A stretch of DNA of 64,000 nucleotides from assembly GCA_018269075.1 (NCBI GenBank), contig JAFDVJ010000012.1, positions 249,200-313,199 of the forward strand, in the 5' to 3' direction. The notes below the pieces were generated by a model, which saw only the letters and a list, made by a program, of their open reading frames with translations, had not been told where the DNA came from and did no database searches. Shown here piece after piece: positions 23,577 to 32,025 of this stretch; position 1 is the first letter of the stretch; each line of letters opens with the position of its first letter. The position numbers and the translations under genes are program-made. This DNA is from Acidobacteriota bacterium. GTDB taxonomy: Bacteria > Acidobacteriota > Blastocatellia > Pyrinomonadales > Pyrinomonadaceae.

Positions 23577-24386
23577 ATGAAAAAGCCCGAAAACGAAAAA
23601 CCGGTCTTCAGACCGCTCGGAAGTTTTTCTTCCGGCCGGTTCGACGTCGTTTTGTCGGATTATCACCGCGGTCTCCGGCAGAGCTGGCATCGTCACGACG
23701 ACTTCGTGCTCGCGATGATCCTGCGCGGGTACGTTCGCGAACAGGTCGCGGCCCGCGACGAGCTGATCCGGCCGCTCGCCGTCGGGTTGAAATCGCCGGA
23801 CGTCCGGCATACCGATCATTTCTGGGAAAAAGGCGTCCGGGTCGTCCGCGTCGCGCTCGACGCGGCGTTCGTTTCCGAGCTGAAAAACGAATCGCTGCTC
23901 GCCGAAGGCTGGCAATGGTTCGACGATCTGTCGGCGACGCGCCCGTTTCTGCGGATCGCCGGCCATCTCTTTCGCGGTGACGCGGGCGGCGCGGAGCTCG
24001 CCGATCATCTTTTCGAGGTGCTCGGCGCGCTGCCGCCGCTCAAAGCGGCCAAACCCGCGCGCCACGCGCCGTTATGGATGCGGCGCGCGCGGGAACGGCT
24101 CGAAACATCGTTCGCCGACGGCGTCCGGTTGACCGAACTGGCCGCCGATTCCGGCGCGCATCCGGTTTATTTCGCCCGCCGGTTCCGCGAATTCTTCGGC
24201 TGCAGCGTCGGGCGCTACGCGCGCCGTCTCCAGCTCAGGAAAACGGCCGCGCTGCTCGCCGAACCGGAAAACAATCTCGCCGACATCGCCGCCCGCGTCG
24301 GCTGCGCCGATCAGGCCCATCTTTCGCGTCTGTTCACCGCCGAATTCGGCCTCACCCCGAAACAATTTCGCCGGCTCGCCGAATAA
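23577..24386 (+). CDS. AraC-family transcriptional regulator
   Basis: 269 residues. The N-terminal cupin-like sensor begins about residue 20 (FDVVLSDYHRGLRQSWHRHDDFVLAMILRG). The C-terminal AraC DNA-binding domain has two helix-turn-helix units: RLTELAADSGAHPVYFARRFREFFG and LADIAARVGCADQAHLSRLFTAEFG, ending TPKQFRRL. AGGTG precedes the ATG by 6 bp and a TATAAT sits at 23560-23565, giving a very short leader. It lies upstream of the DUF4932 gene, a possible target. The effector is unknown. Confidence 0.92.
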   Translation: MKKPENEKPVFRPLGSFSSGRFDVVLSDYHRGLRQSWHRHDDFVLAMILRGYVREQVAARDELIRPLAVGLKSPDVRHTDHFWEKGVRVVRVALDAAFVSELKNESLLAEGWQWFDDLSATRPFLRIAGHLFRGDAGGAELADHLFEVLGALPPLKAAKPARHAPLWMRRARERLETSFADGVRLTELAADSGAHPVYFARRFREFFGCSVGRYARRLQLRKTAALLAEPENNLADIAARVGCADQAHLSRLFTAEFGLTPKQFRRLAE

Positions 24387-24447
24387 GCGCCCGAAAGGTT
24401 CGAAACGTTCAAGACGAAACGATGCCGGAAAAATACAATAGCAGTTG

Positions 24448-24593
24448 GATTTCGGATTTCGGATTTCGGATTTCGGATTGGTCTGTGCTCGGGGGCTCGT
24501 TCTTTTCTTCGGTAAGCCGAAGCCTGCCCGGTAAAAGCAATCCGAAATCCGAAATCCGAAATCCGAAATCCGAAATCCGAAATCCGAAATCAA
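24448..24593. repeat. Inverted GGATTTC arrays with ATTGGTCTGT...AAAGCAATCC core
   Basis: GGATTTC arm (about 24448-24478), core starting ATTGGTCTGTG and ending AAAAGCAATCC, then GAAATCC arm to 24593, three bases from the ATG at 24597. The core borders match those at 30163 and 31868. Confidence 0.9.
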
Positions 24594-24596
24594 CCT

Positions 24597-26018
24597 ATGA
24601 AATATATCTTTTCGGCGCTTTTATTTTGTTTATCGTTCGCGCCCGTCGCGGCGCAGAAGGTTTCCGGCGTTAATGACCGGCCGCTCGCGATCACGGCGAA
24701 GGTCGACCGGCGGATCGAGCTCGCGACCATCGTCGTCCGGCTCGCCGAATACGACGAATACCAGCAGAACTCGTTTCAATCGTACGCGGCGGACGTCGAC
24801 CGCCATTTCGCCAAATATAAAAATCACCCGGCGGTCGAACTCGCGCGCAAGGCCCGCGAAAACGGCGTCGGGTTCGACGCCGTGCCGAGTCTCGCCGTCC
24901 ATCTGAAGGACGATCTGACGCCGAAATTCGCGCTGACCGACGCCGCGCCCGACAAGCGCTGGGGCAAGCGGAACGCCGACGAATTCGCGCGGCTGCTCCA
25001 AAAGTTTTACCGCGACGCCGACTGCGAGACGTTCTTCAAAGCGCACGCCGAAATCTATAAGCTCGCCGAGGAACGGATGCAGCAGGTCATCGCGCAGGTC
25101 GATCTCGCGTGGTACAAGACTTTTTACGGCGAGGTTCCGAAAGGCAGCTTCAATCTCTACATCGGGCTGTTGAACGGCGGGATGAATTTCGGGCCGAAAG
25201 TCGTCTACCCGGACGGCCGCGAAGAGCTTTACGCGATCATCGGCGCGTGGAAGATGGACGAACGGGGAATGCCGGTCTTCGCCGACGATTTTCTGCCGAC
25301 GATCATCCACGAATTCAACCACAGCTTTATCAATCATCTCGTCTACGCGCGCGAAAACGAGCTGCGGGCGAGCGGCGAAATGATCTTCAAGCCGGTCGCC
25401 CCGCGGATGGTGCGGCAGGCGTACGCGACGTGGCAGGTGACGCTGCTCGAATCGCTCGTCCGGGCGGCCGTCGCGCGTTATCTGTTCGATCACGGCGGAA
25501 GTCAGAAAGCGGCGGCCGAGCTGATCGAGCAGCGAAACCGCGGTTTTATCTGGGTCGACGAGCTTTTCGCGCTGCTCGGCGCGTATGAGAACAGCCGCGC
25601 GCAGTATCCGACGTTTCGCTCGTTTATGCCGCTCGTCGCGGGCTATTTCGCCGACTTCGCGAAACGCGCCGACGACGAGGCGCAGACGTTCGAGGCGAAG
25701 CTGCCGCGCGTCGCCGCGCTCGAACCGTTCAAAAACGGCGCGCAGGACGTCGATCCGAATCTGACGGAGCTGACGCTGACGTTCGACCGGCCGCTCGAAG
25801 GCAAGGGCGTCTCGATCAGCGTCGGCGCGGGCGGCCGCGAAAACTATCCGATCGAAAAAGTCGTCGGCTACAGCGCCGACCGGACGAAATTCACCGTCCG
25901 GATCAGGCTCGTGCCCGATCACGATTACGAATTCGTCGTCACCGGCCTCGCCTTTCGGACCGCCGACGGCTATCCGCTACAAAACTATCCGGTCAAATTC
26001 CGAACCCGCAAACAATGA
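24597..26018 (+). CDS. DUF4932 putative metalloprotein with C-terminal Ig-like domain
   Basis: 473 residues. Signal peptide (IFSALLFCLSFAPVAAQ). The DUF4932 region spans about 35-360 and contains HEFNH (238-242) in IIHEFNHSFINHL, a zincin-like HExxH motif, so metallopeptidase activity is plausible though unproven. The C-terminal ~100 residues (PNLTELTLTFDRPLEGKGVS) look like a SbsA/Big_5-type Ig domain. A GGATTTC array ends next to the start codon and no ribosome binding site is visible. The gene converges with the serine hydrolase gene, a single base separating the two stops. Confidence 0.82.
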   Translation: MKYIFSALLFCLSFAPVAAQKVSGVNDRPLAITAKVDRRIELATIVVRLAEYDEYQQNSFQSYAADVDRHFAKYKNHPAVELARKARENGVGFDAVPSLAVHLKDDLTPKFALTDAAPDKRWGKRNADEFARLLQKFYRDADCETFFKAHAEIYKLAEERMQQVIAQVDLAWYKTFYGEVPKGSFNLYIGLLNGGMNFGPKVVYPDGREELYAIIGAWKMDERGMPVFADDFLPTIIHEFNHSFINHLVYARENELRASGEMIFKPVAPRMVRQAYATWQVTLLESLVRAAVARYLFDHGGSQKAAAELIEQRNRGFIWVDELFALLGAYENSRAQYPTFRSFMPLVAGYFADFAKRADDEAQTFEAKLPRVAALEPFKNGAQDVDPNLTELTLTFDRPLEGKGVSISVGAGGRENYPIEKVVGYSADRTKFTVRIRLVPDHDYEFVVTGLAFRTADGYPLQNYPVKFRTRKQ

Positions 26019-26019
26019 G

Positions 26020-27675
26020 TCAGCGGCCGCCGCCGGCGAGCATCGGGATCAGATAGCCGGTCATCATCTTGTCGATCTGCGCGTGCATATAGGGCCGGTT
26101 ATAGGCGGACGCCGCGATGACGACGACGAACGGGAGATCTTTGAAGACGACGATCTTGCTGCCGCCGTTGCCGCTGCAGTAGAAGACCTCGTAACCGCGG
26201 CCGCCGACGCGATAGGTTTTGCTCCACCACAAAAACCCGTAACCGGTCTCGTCGCCGGGGACGCGGAAATACGATTGCAGCGAATCGGCGACCCATTTCG
26301 CGGGCAGGATGCGCCGGTTTCCCCAACGGCCGCCGTTTTTGTAAAGCTGTCCGAAGCGGGCGAGCGAGAGGGCCGGCATCCGCAGGCCGCCGGCCGTGTT
26401 GACGACCTTTTGGGGCGTGTACTGCCATTCGTATTTATCGATGCCGAGCGGCCCGAAAAGCCGCCGCGCGGCGTATTTTTCGAGGCCGCCGGGCACGCGC
26501 CGGTCGAGAATGTCGCCGAGCACGACGACGCCGGCCGTAAAATAAGCCCACCGCGCGCCGGGCTCGTTCTTCGACATCGGCAGATCGAGCGTCCATTTCA
26601 CCCAGTCGGGCTGCGGGTACATATTTTCCTCGTTGCCGGGCGATTTTTCGTCGAAATCGAAACCGTCGAAGCCGGAGCTCATCGTCAGCAGGCTGCGGAG
26701 CGTGACGTTTTCCTTTCGCGGGTCGTAGTTGTCGTATTTTCGGAGATCGTAAAATTCGCCGAGCCGCTGGTCGACGCTTTTCAGATAACCGTCGCGAAGC
26801 GCGAGCCCGGCGAGCGCCGACGCGAAGGTCTTGCCGACCGAGTGCGTGTCGTGGAGCGTCGCGCGACCGGCGCCGTTGAAATATTCCTCGATCAGCAGCC
26901 GGCCGTTTTTGACGACGACGAGCGCGTCGATCTCTTTGAAATAATTTTCGGCGATCCGGCGGTTGAGCGCGCGGAGCTTTTCGCGGTCGAAACCGTCGTT
27001 CGAAAGCGGCCAGCCGCTGCCGGGCGCGATTTTTTGGACCGCGATCCGGCGCTCGTCGATTTCCGGCGCTTTGACGACGACGGTCAGCGCGCCCTCGGCG
27101 ATCAGTTCGCCGATCTTCACGGTTTCCGTCTGCAGATACGGGCGAATCTCGATCTTCAAACGATGCGCGCCCGGCGTCAGCGCGTCCTCGCCGCCGTTCA
27201 TCATAAACCGGTTCCAGAGAAAACGGCCCCACGAATCCTCGTTCGTCGGGCTCAGCAGCGGCACCCGGAAGACGGTCCGCCGGTTTTTGTTTTCGAGCGC
27301 GCCGGCCCCGGCGTTCAGATTTTCGGTATAGACGGGCCGGTCGTCGACAAAGAACGAGAACCGGTAATTTCCGCGCGCGACGAGCTCGGCGGCGCTCATT
27401 TCGGGCGCGAGCCCGTGCAGATAATTCGTCAGCGAGCGCCGCATAAAGACCCGGATATTGAGGTCGGCGTCCGGCCGCAGCTCGAAGCTCGTCAGAAAAT
27501 CCGTTTCCCGGTAATCTTCGGGCGGAACCGGCTTCGCCATAAACGTCACGCGGCCGACGTTGGCCCGGTGCAGCTCGCCCGTCACGCCGTCGTCCTCGAT
27601 CAACGGAGCAATCTGTCCGAACGAAACCGAAGTCAGAAAACAGACCGTGCAGAAAAAGAAAATTACAAGCCTCAT
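26020..27675 (-). CDS. Secreted serine hydrolase (class C beta-lactamase-like)
   Basis: 551 residues from the ATG at 27675, which starts a signal peptide (LVIFFFCTVCFLTSVSFG) just after AGGAAG. A ~220-residue N-terminal region without a recognised family precedes the penicillin-binding-like domain. SVGK (S279, K282) is the S-x-x-K nucleophile motif, followed by LLTMSSGFDGFDF and GARWAYFTAGVVVLGDIL. Such proteins act as esterases, D-amino acid peptidases or beta-lactamases; the substrate is undetermined. It is convergent with the DUF4932 gene. Confidence 0.88.
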   Translation of the reverse strand: MRLVIFFFCTVCFLTSVSFGQIAPLIEDDGVTGELHRANVGRVTFMAKPVPPEDYRETDFLTSFELRPDADLNIRVFMRRSLTNYLHGLAPEMSAAELVARGNYRFSFFVDDRPVYTENLNAGAGALENKNRRTVFRVPLLSPTNEDSWGRFLWNRFMMNGGEDALTPGAHRLKIEIRPYLQTETVKIGELIAEGALTVVVKAPEIDERRIAVQKIAPGSGWPLSNDGFDREKLRALNRRIAENYFKEIDALVVVKNGRLLIEEYFNGAGRATLHDTHSVGKTFASALAGLALRDGYLKSVDQRLGEFYDLRKYDNYDPRKENVTLRSLLTMSSGFDGFDFDEKSPGNEENMYPQPDWVKWTLDLPMSKNEPGARWAYFTAGVVVLGDILDRRVPGGLEKYAARRLFGPLGIDKYEWQYTPQKVVNTAGGLRMPALSLARFGQLYKNGGRWGNRRILPAKWVADSLQSYFRVPGDETGYGFLWWSKTYRVGGRGYEVFYCSGNGGSKIVVFKDLPFVVVIAASAYNRPYMHAQIDKMMTGYLIPMLAGGGR

Positions 27676-27739
27676 CTTCCTATGATGACCGGCGAACGAG
27701 CGGTTTGATAGAACGAAATTAACCATTTCACGCCGGCCG

Positions 27740-27900
27740 GCGGTGATTAAAAGTTTTTTTTTCTGCCCGCGAATTCTCGAATGAACCCGGATCGTCCGGG
27801 CGGCGAACGGTTGTTTTTTGATCCGCTAAAAAGAAGAAAAAAATTAGTGTTTTTAGTGTTTTTCGTGGATCAAAACCAACCGTTCGCCGGCCGGTCCTGT
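27740..27900. repeat. AAAACACTA-type repeat in gene-free gap
   Basis: TTAGTGTTTTTAGTGTTTTT near 27845-27865 with flanking GTTCGCCGGCCGG/CCGGGCGGCGAACGG arms. No gene in this gap. Confidence 0.7.
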
Positions 27901-27913
27901 CATTTCCGGCAAT

Positions 27914-28723
27914 TTATTTCAAAATCGCGTCCCGGTAATTTTTCGGGCCCGTCTTCATCAATGATTTAAAACAGCGGATGAAATGACTCTGGTCCGCGAA
28001 ACCCGAGGCGAAGGCGACTTCGGTCAGCGATAATTCCCGGTTTCGAAGCAGGACGAGCGATCGTTCGACCTTCAGTTTGCGGACGTATTCGCCGAACCCG
28101 CAGCCGAAAAATTTCGGGAACGTCCGGCAGAGATAGACCGGATGCAGATCGAGCTCGCGCGCCAGTTCGCGCAGGACGAAACGTTCGGTAAGGTCAGCGC
28201 GCAGCCGTTCGTCGAGCCGCCCGACCCAGCGCGGCTTTTTCGTTTCGGCGTTTTTTTTCAGGCCGACGAGTTCGTCGAGCGCTTCGAGCAGCAGACCTTC
28301 GATCGCGAGCGGCGACTCATTGCCGAACGGCCGCGTTTCCCCGTAAATCCGGTGAAACAGTAATTTGAGCGCCGGGTCCGCGATCTTCGCGTAGGCCGGA
28401 AAGGCCGGTAAATCGAGGTCGAACCGCGCGAACCAGCCGGCCGTCGTTTCGAGCTGAAAGCCGCGCGTGCCGGCTTCGGGGTCGAGATTGTAATGCGGCT
28501 CCTGCCAGTTGTGAAACAAAAGCGTCCCGGCCGGACAGCGATGGACGCCGCGTTTTCCGCCTTCGAGAATTCCGCCGGCGGTGATGAACGTGAAATAAGG
28601 ATTTTCGTGATAATGCCAGTCGACGCGGGCGACCGTGTAGCCGGTGTCGGTCAGCGTCAGCCCGTCGAGAAAAAAAGCGCGGTCGGTTTCCCCGAAAAAT
28701 TGTCCGGTCGCGAGATACTCCAT
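27914..28723 (-). CDS. AraC-family transcriptional regulator
   Basis: 269 residues. An N-terminal cupin-like sensor (VDWHYHENPYFTFITAGGILEGG and PAGTLLFHNWQEPHYN, several histidines) is followed by a C-terminal AraC domain: FVLRELARELDLHPVYLCRTFPKFFG and LTEVAFASGFADQSHFIRCFKSLMK. AGGGT lies 5 bp before the ATG. It is oriented away from the serine hydrolase gene on the same strand, and no operon partner is clear. It is distinct in sequence from the AraC protein at 23577 although of equal length. Confidence 0.92.
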   Translation of the reverse strand: MEYLATGQFFGETDRAFFLDGLTLTDTGYTVARVDWHYHENPYFTFITAGGILEGGKRGVHRCPAGTLLFHNWQEPHYNLDPEAGTRGFQLETTAGWFARFDLDLPAFPAYAKIADPALKLLFHRIYGETRPFGNESPLAIEGLLLEALDELVGLKKNAETKKPRWVGRLDERLRADLTERFVLRELARELDLHPVYLCRTFPKFFGCGFGEYVRKLKVERSLVLLRNRELSLTEVAFASGFADQSHFIRCFKSLMKTGPKNYRDAILK

Positions 28724-28805
28724 TTTTACCCTAACGAAAAAATCGCCGCCGGAGTTTTCAGGGCTTCCGGCGGCGACGGTTGACGGAATCGAATCCGGCC
28801 GGACG

Positions 28806-30155
28806 CTATTCGCCGCCGACGGTCATCTCGTCGATCAGCAGCGTCGGCGAAGCGGTGCTGCCGCGTTTGAAGCTCAGATCCGAACCGACCGCGCGGACGT
28901 TTTTGAGGACGTTGAGGACGTTGCCGGCGATCGTGATCTCCTGCACGGGAAAGGTCAGCGCGCCGTTCTCGATCCAGAAGCCGCTCGCGCCCTGCGAAAA
29001 ATCGCCGGTCACGCTGTTGACGCCCGATCCGAACATCTCGGTCAGATAAAGACCGTTTTTGACCGACCCGACGATGTCGCGCGGGTCGTCCGTCCCGTTT
29101 TTCAGAAAAAGATTGCTCGCCGCGACGCCCGGCCCCGACTGATAGCTGCGGCCGGCGCTGCCGGTGACGCGCGAATCGAGCCGGCGCGCGGCGTAGGAAT
29201 CGCACAAATAAGTTTCCAGCACGCCGTTTTCGATGACCGTGACGGGCGAAGAGCGGACGCCCTCGGCGTCGAACGGCCGCGAAGCGAGCCCGTCGGCGAT
29301 CGTCGCGTCGTCGACGATCGTGATCGACGGCGCGACGATCTGCTCGCCGACCCTGTCGATCAGATACGACGACCGGCGGTAAACGTTGTTGCCGGAAGCG
29401 GCGTTAAAGATCATCCCGACGAAATCGCCGGCGACGTCCGGATCGAGGACGACCGGCACGGCCTGCGATTTGACCTTGCGTCCGCCGAGTCTTCGGACCG
29501 CGCGCCGCGCCGCCTCTTCGCCGATCGCGCGCGGCGACTCAAGTTTATTGAAGAAACGGTTGTAGGAATACCAGCCGTCGCGCTGCTTGACGCCGTCCTC
29601 TTCGGCGAGAAGCCAGACCGAGAGGCTGGCGATCGTCGTTTGATACTGGCCGACGAAACCGTCGGAGTTGGCGAGCGTGATCTGCCCGACCGAGTTCGAC
29701 CAGCTCGCGCCGTTCGAGTTGGTGATCCGCGGATCGAACGCGCGGCCGGCGTCTTCCATCTCGCGAACCATCGCGATCTTTTGTTCGGGCGTCAATGTTT
29801 CGAGACTCTCGTCGAACAGCAGCAGGCGGCCGTCGTATTCGCCCAAAAGATCTTTCGGCGCGAGGCCGTTGAACTCGTCGGCGTTCGAGACGCGGACGAG
29901 CTCGAGCGTTTCGGCGACCAGCCGGCGGACGGTCTGGTCGCCGAAATCGGTCGTAAACGTCGCGGCCGTCGCGCCGTCCTTGAAAACGCGCAGGCCGAGC
30001 CCCCTGGCGTTCGACTGCTGGAGCTTTTCGATCGCGCCGAGCCGGACGGTCGTGTTAAAACCGTTCGACGCCGCGATATAAACGTCGCACGCGTCCGCGC
30101 CCTCTTTCCGCAAAGCGGCGACCAGCTCGGCCGCCAAATTTCTGTAATCATCCAT
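28806..30155 (-). CDS. TldE/PmbA-like subunit of the TldD/TldE protease
   Basis: 449 residues of the PmbA/TldD family: an N-terminal domain (VAALRKEGADACDVYIAASNGFNTTVRLG) and a C-terminal domain ending SFKRGSTASPTLLIDEMTVGGE. It lacks the HExxxH zinc motif, as TldE subunits do. TldD/TldE is a heterodimeric metalloprotease known for trimming peptide antibiotics and antitoxins. The TldD gene lies immediately upstream on the same strand; the 194-bp gap is filled by an inverted GGATTTC element. The start follows the array with no clear ribosome binding site. Confidence 0.9.
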   Translation of the reverse strand: MDDYRNLAAELVAALRKEGADACDVYIAASNGFNTTVRLGAIEKLQQSNARGLGLRVFKDGATAATFTTDFGDQTVRRLVAETLELVRVSNADEFNGLAPKDLLGEYDGRLLLFDESLETLTPEQKIAMVREMEDAGRAFDPRITNSNGASWSNSVGQITLANSDGFVGQYQTTIASLSVWLLAEEDGVKQRDGWYSYNRFFNKLESPRAIGEEAARRAVRRLGGRKVKSQAVPVVLDPDVAGDFVGMIFNAASGNNVYRRSSYLIDRVGEQIVAPSITIVDDATIADGLASRPFDAEGVRSSPVTVIENGVLETYLCDSYAARRLDSRVTGSAGRSYQSGPGVAASNLFLKNGTDDPRDIVGSVKNGLYLTEMFGSGVNSVTGDFSQGASGFWIENGALTFPVQEITIAGNVLNVLKNVRAVGSDLSFKRGSTASPTLLIDEMTVGGE

Positions 30156-30162
30156 AATAAAT

Positions 30163-30349
30163 TAGATTTCGGATTTCGGATTATACCGATTTCGGATTTC
30201 GGATTTCGGATTTCGGATTGGTCTGTTGCAGCAGTTTCCGATTTACGAGAAAAATTCGGGCTTTCAAACTAAAGCAATCCGAAATCCGAAATCCGAAATC
30301 CGAAATCGACATAATCCGAAATCCGAAATCCGAAATCCGAAATCCGAAA
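30163..30349. repeat. Inverted GGATTTC arrays with conserved core
   Basis: Arms of GGATTTC (to about 30219) and GAAATCC (30284-30349) flank a ~65-bp core ATTGGTCTGTTGC ... TTTCCGATTTACGAGAA ... AACTAAAGCAATCC. The core is nearly the same as that at 31868-32025. The array provides the TGA stop of TldD at 30350-30352. Confidence 0.92.
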
Positions 30350-31786
30350 TCATTCTCTGACTTTTGTGCCGCCGACCGTGATTTCTTCGACTTTGACGGT
30401 CGGCGTGCCCATTCCGACCGGGACCATCTGGCCCGACTTGCCGCAGGTCCAGCCGCCGTCGGAAAAGGTCAGGTCGTTGCCGACCATCGAGACTTTGGTC
30501 ATCACGTCGGGGCCGTTGCCGACGAGCGTCGCGCCCTTGACCGGCGAGGTGAGCTTGCCGTCCTCGATCAGATAGGCTTCCGAACAGCTGAACGTGAAAT
30601 CGCCCTTCGTGATGTCGACGTTGCCGCCGGTAAAGCCCTTCGCGTAGATTCCCTTTTTGACCGACCGCAGTATTTCCTCGGCCGTATATTTGCCGTTGCG
30701 CAGGTAGGTGTTCGTCATCCGCGGCATCGGCGGGTAATTGTAGGCCTGCCGGCGGCCGTTGCCCGACGAACGGACGCCGAGCTTTTTCGCCGAGATCCGG
30801 TCGTTCATATAACCGCGCAGAATGCCGTTTTCGATCAGGACCGTGCTCTGCGGCGCGTTGCCCTCGTCGTCGACGTTGATCGTCCCGCGCATATTTTCGA
30901 ACAATCCCTCGTCGACGACCGTGCACTGCTCGGAGGCGACCTTTTCGCCGATTCTTCCCGAGTAGTTCGAGAGATTTTTATAGTTGAAATCGGCTTCGAG
31001 ACCGTGGCCGACGGCTTCGTGAAGCAGCACCGCGCTGTCGGAATTGCCGAGCACGACGGTCTGCATCCCGGCCTCGATCTCGACCGCCGACAAATTGAGA
31101 ACGGCGAGCCGCGCGGCGTCGAGCGCGATGTCGGAAGCGCGGCGGCGGCGGTCGAAATATTCGAGCCCGATCCGGCCGCCGCCCGAGGCGAAGCCGTTTT
31201 CGCGGCGCGCGCCGTGTTCGGCGATGCAGACGGTCGAAAAGACGAACATCGGCTGCGAGTCTTCCCAGTAAACGCCGTCGCTGTTGGCGTAGACGACGTG
31301 TTTGAGCTCGTCGTTGAAGCCGACGTTGACGCGGACGATCCGCGAATCGTATTGTTTGGCGGTCTCGTTGGCCTCGCGGATGAATTCGAGCTTTTTGAGG
31401 AGATCGGCCGAGGTCGCCGGCTCGTCGATCGGGTAGAGATTTTTCGGCGTCAGCGCGCCGACCGGCTGGATCCGCGCCCGCGCCGTGTTGTCGGCGGCGA
31501 TCGCGGCGGCGGCGCTGGCCGCTTCGATCATTCGTTCGAGCGTCAGCTCCTCGGAAAAGGCGAAACCGATCTGGTCGCCGTTGACCGCGCGGATGCCGGC
31601 GCCCCGGACGATGCCGCGGCGCGCGGATTTGACGATGTCTTCTTCGAATGCGAGGTTCGACGAGATCCGGTATTCGAAAAAAACGTCGGCGAATTCCGCG
31701 CCCTTCGCGAGCGCCGCGCCCAAAACCTTCCGGATCTGTTCGGGTGAAACCTGAAAATAAGTGTCGAGCAGTGATATTTTTTCCAT
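30350..31786 (-). CDS. tldD: TldD-like catalytic subunit of the TldD/TldE protease
   Basis: 478 residues with the metal motif HEAVGHGLE (HExxxH), the signature of TldD, in NSDSAVLLHEAVGHGLEADF. The N-terminal domain (AALAKGAEFADVFFEYRISSNL) and the C-terminal GNGPDVMTKVSMVGNDLTFSDG are typical of the family. It is thought to form a closed heterodimer with TldE that degrades unfolded peptides. It probably forms an operon with the downstream TldE gene. The stop codon overlaps the GGATTTC array. No ribosome binding site is obvious. Confidence 0.95.
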   Translation of the reverse strand: MEKISLLDTYFQVSPEQIRKVLGAALAKGAEFADVFFEYRISSNLAFEEDIVKSARRGIVRGAGIRAVNGDQIGFAFSEELTLERMIEAASAAAAIAADNTARARIQPVGALTPKNLYPIDEPATSADLLKKLEFIREANETAKQYDSRIVRVNVGFNDELKHVVYANSDGVYWEDSQPMFVFSTVCIAEHGARRENGFASGGGRIGLEYFDRRRRASDIALDAARLAVLNLSAVEIEAGMQTVVLGNSDSAVLLHEAVGHGLEADFNYKNLSNYSGRIGEKVASEQCTVVDEGLFENMRGTINVDDEGNAPQSTVLIENGILRGYMNDRISAKKLGVRSSGNGRRQAYNYPPMPRMTNTYLRNGKYTAEEILRSVKKGIYAKGFTGGNVDITKGDFTFSCSEAYLIEDGKLTSPVKGATLVGNGPDVMTKVSMVGNDLTFSDGGWTCGKSGQMVPVGMGTPTVKVEEITVGGTKVRE

Positions 31787-31867
31787 TTCGGGTTCTCTCG
31801 CGACTATTTTAACAATCCGGCGGCCGGTTGTCGCAGCCCGGCGGCGATCGAATGTAATTTTTTCAGG

Positions 31868-32025
31868 GCGATTTCGAATTTCGGATCATGCCGATTTCGG
31901 AATTCGGATTTCGGATTTCGGATTGGTCTGTTGCGGCCGGTTTCCGATTTACGAGAACAATTCGGGCTTCGAAACTAAAGCAATCCGAAATCAGAAATCA
32001 GAAATCAGAAATCCGCAATCAGCCG
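31868..32025. repeat. Inverted GGATTTC/GATTTCT arrays, second copy of the same core
   Basis: Left arm GATTTCGGATTTCGG, core ATTGGTCTGTTGC ... TTTCCGATTTACGAGAA ... GAAACTAAAGCAATCC, right arm of AGAAATC units. The right arm lies over the last codons and TGA of the minus-strand gene at 32005. Confidence 0.92.

Noticed and set aside
27781..27969. 62-residue plus-strand ORF
   Set aside because: It translates an AAAACACTA-type repeat and the antisense end of the AraC gene.
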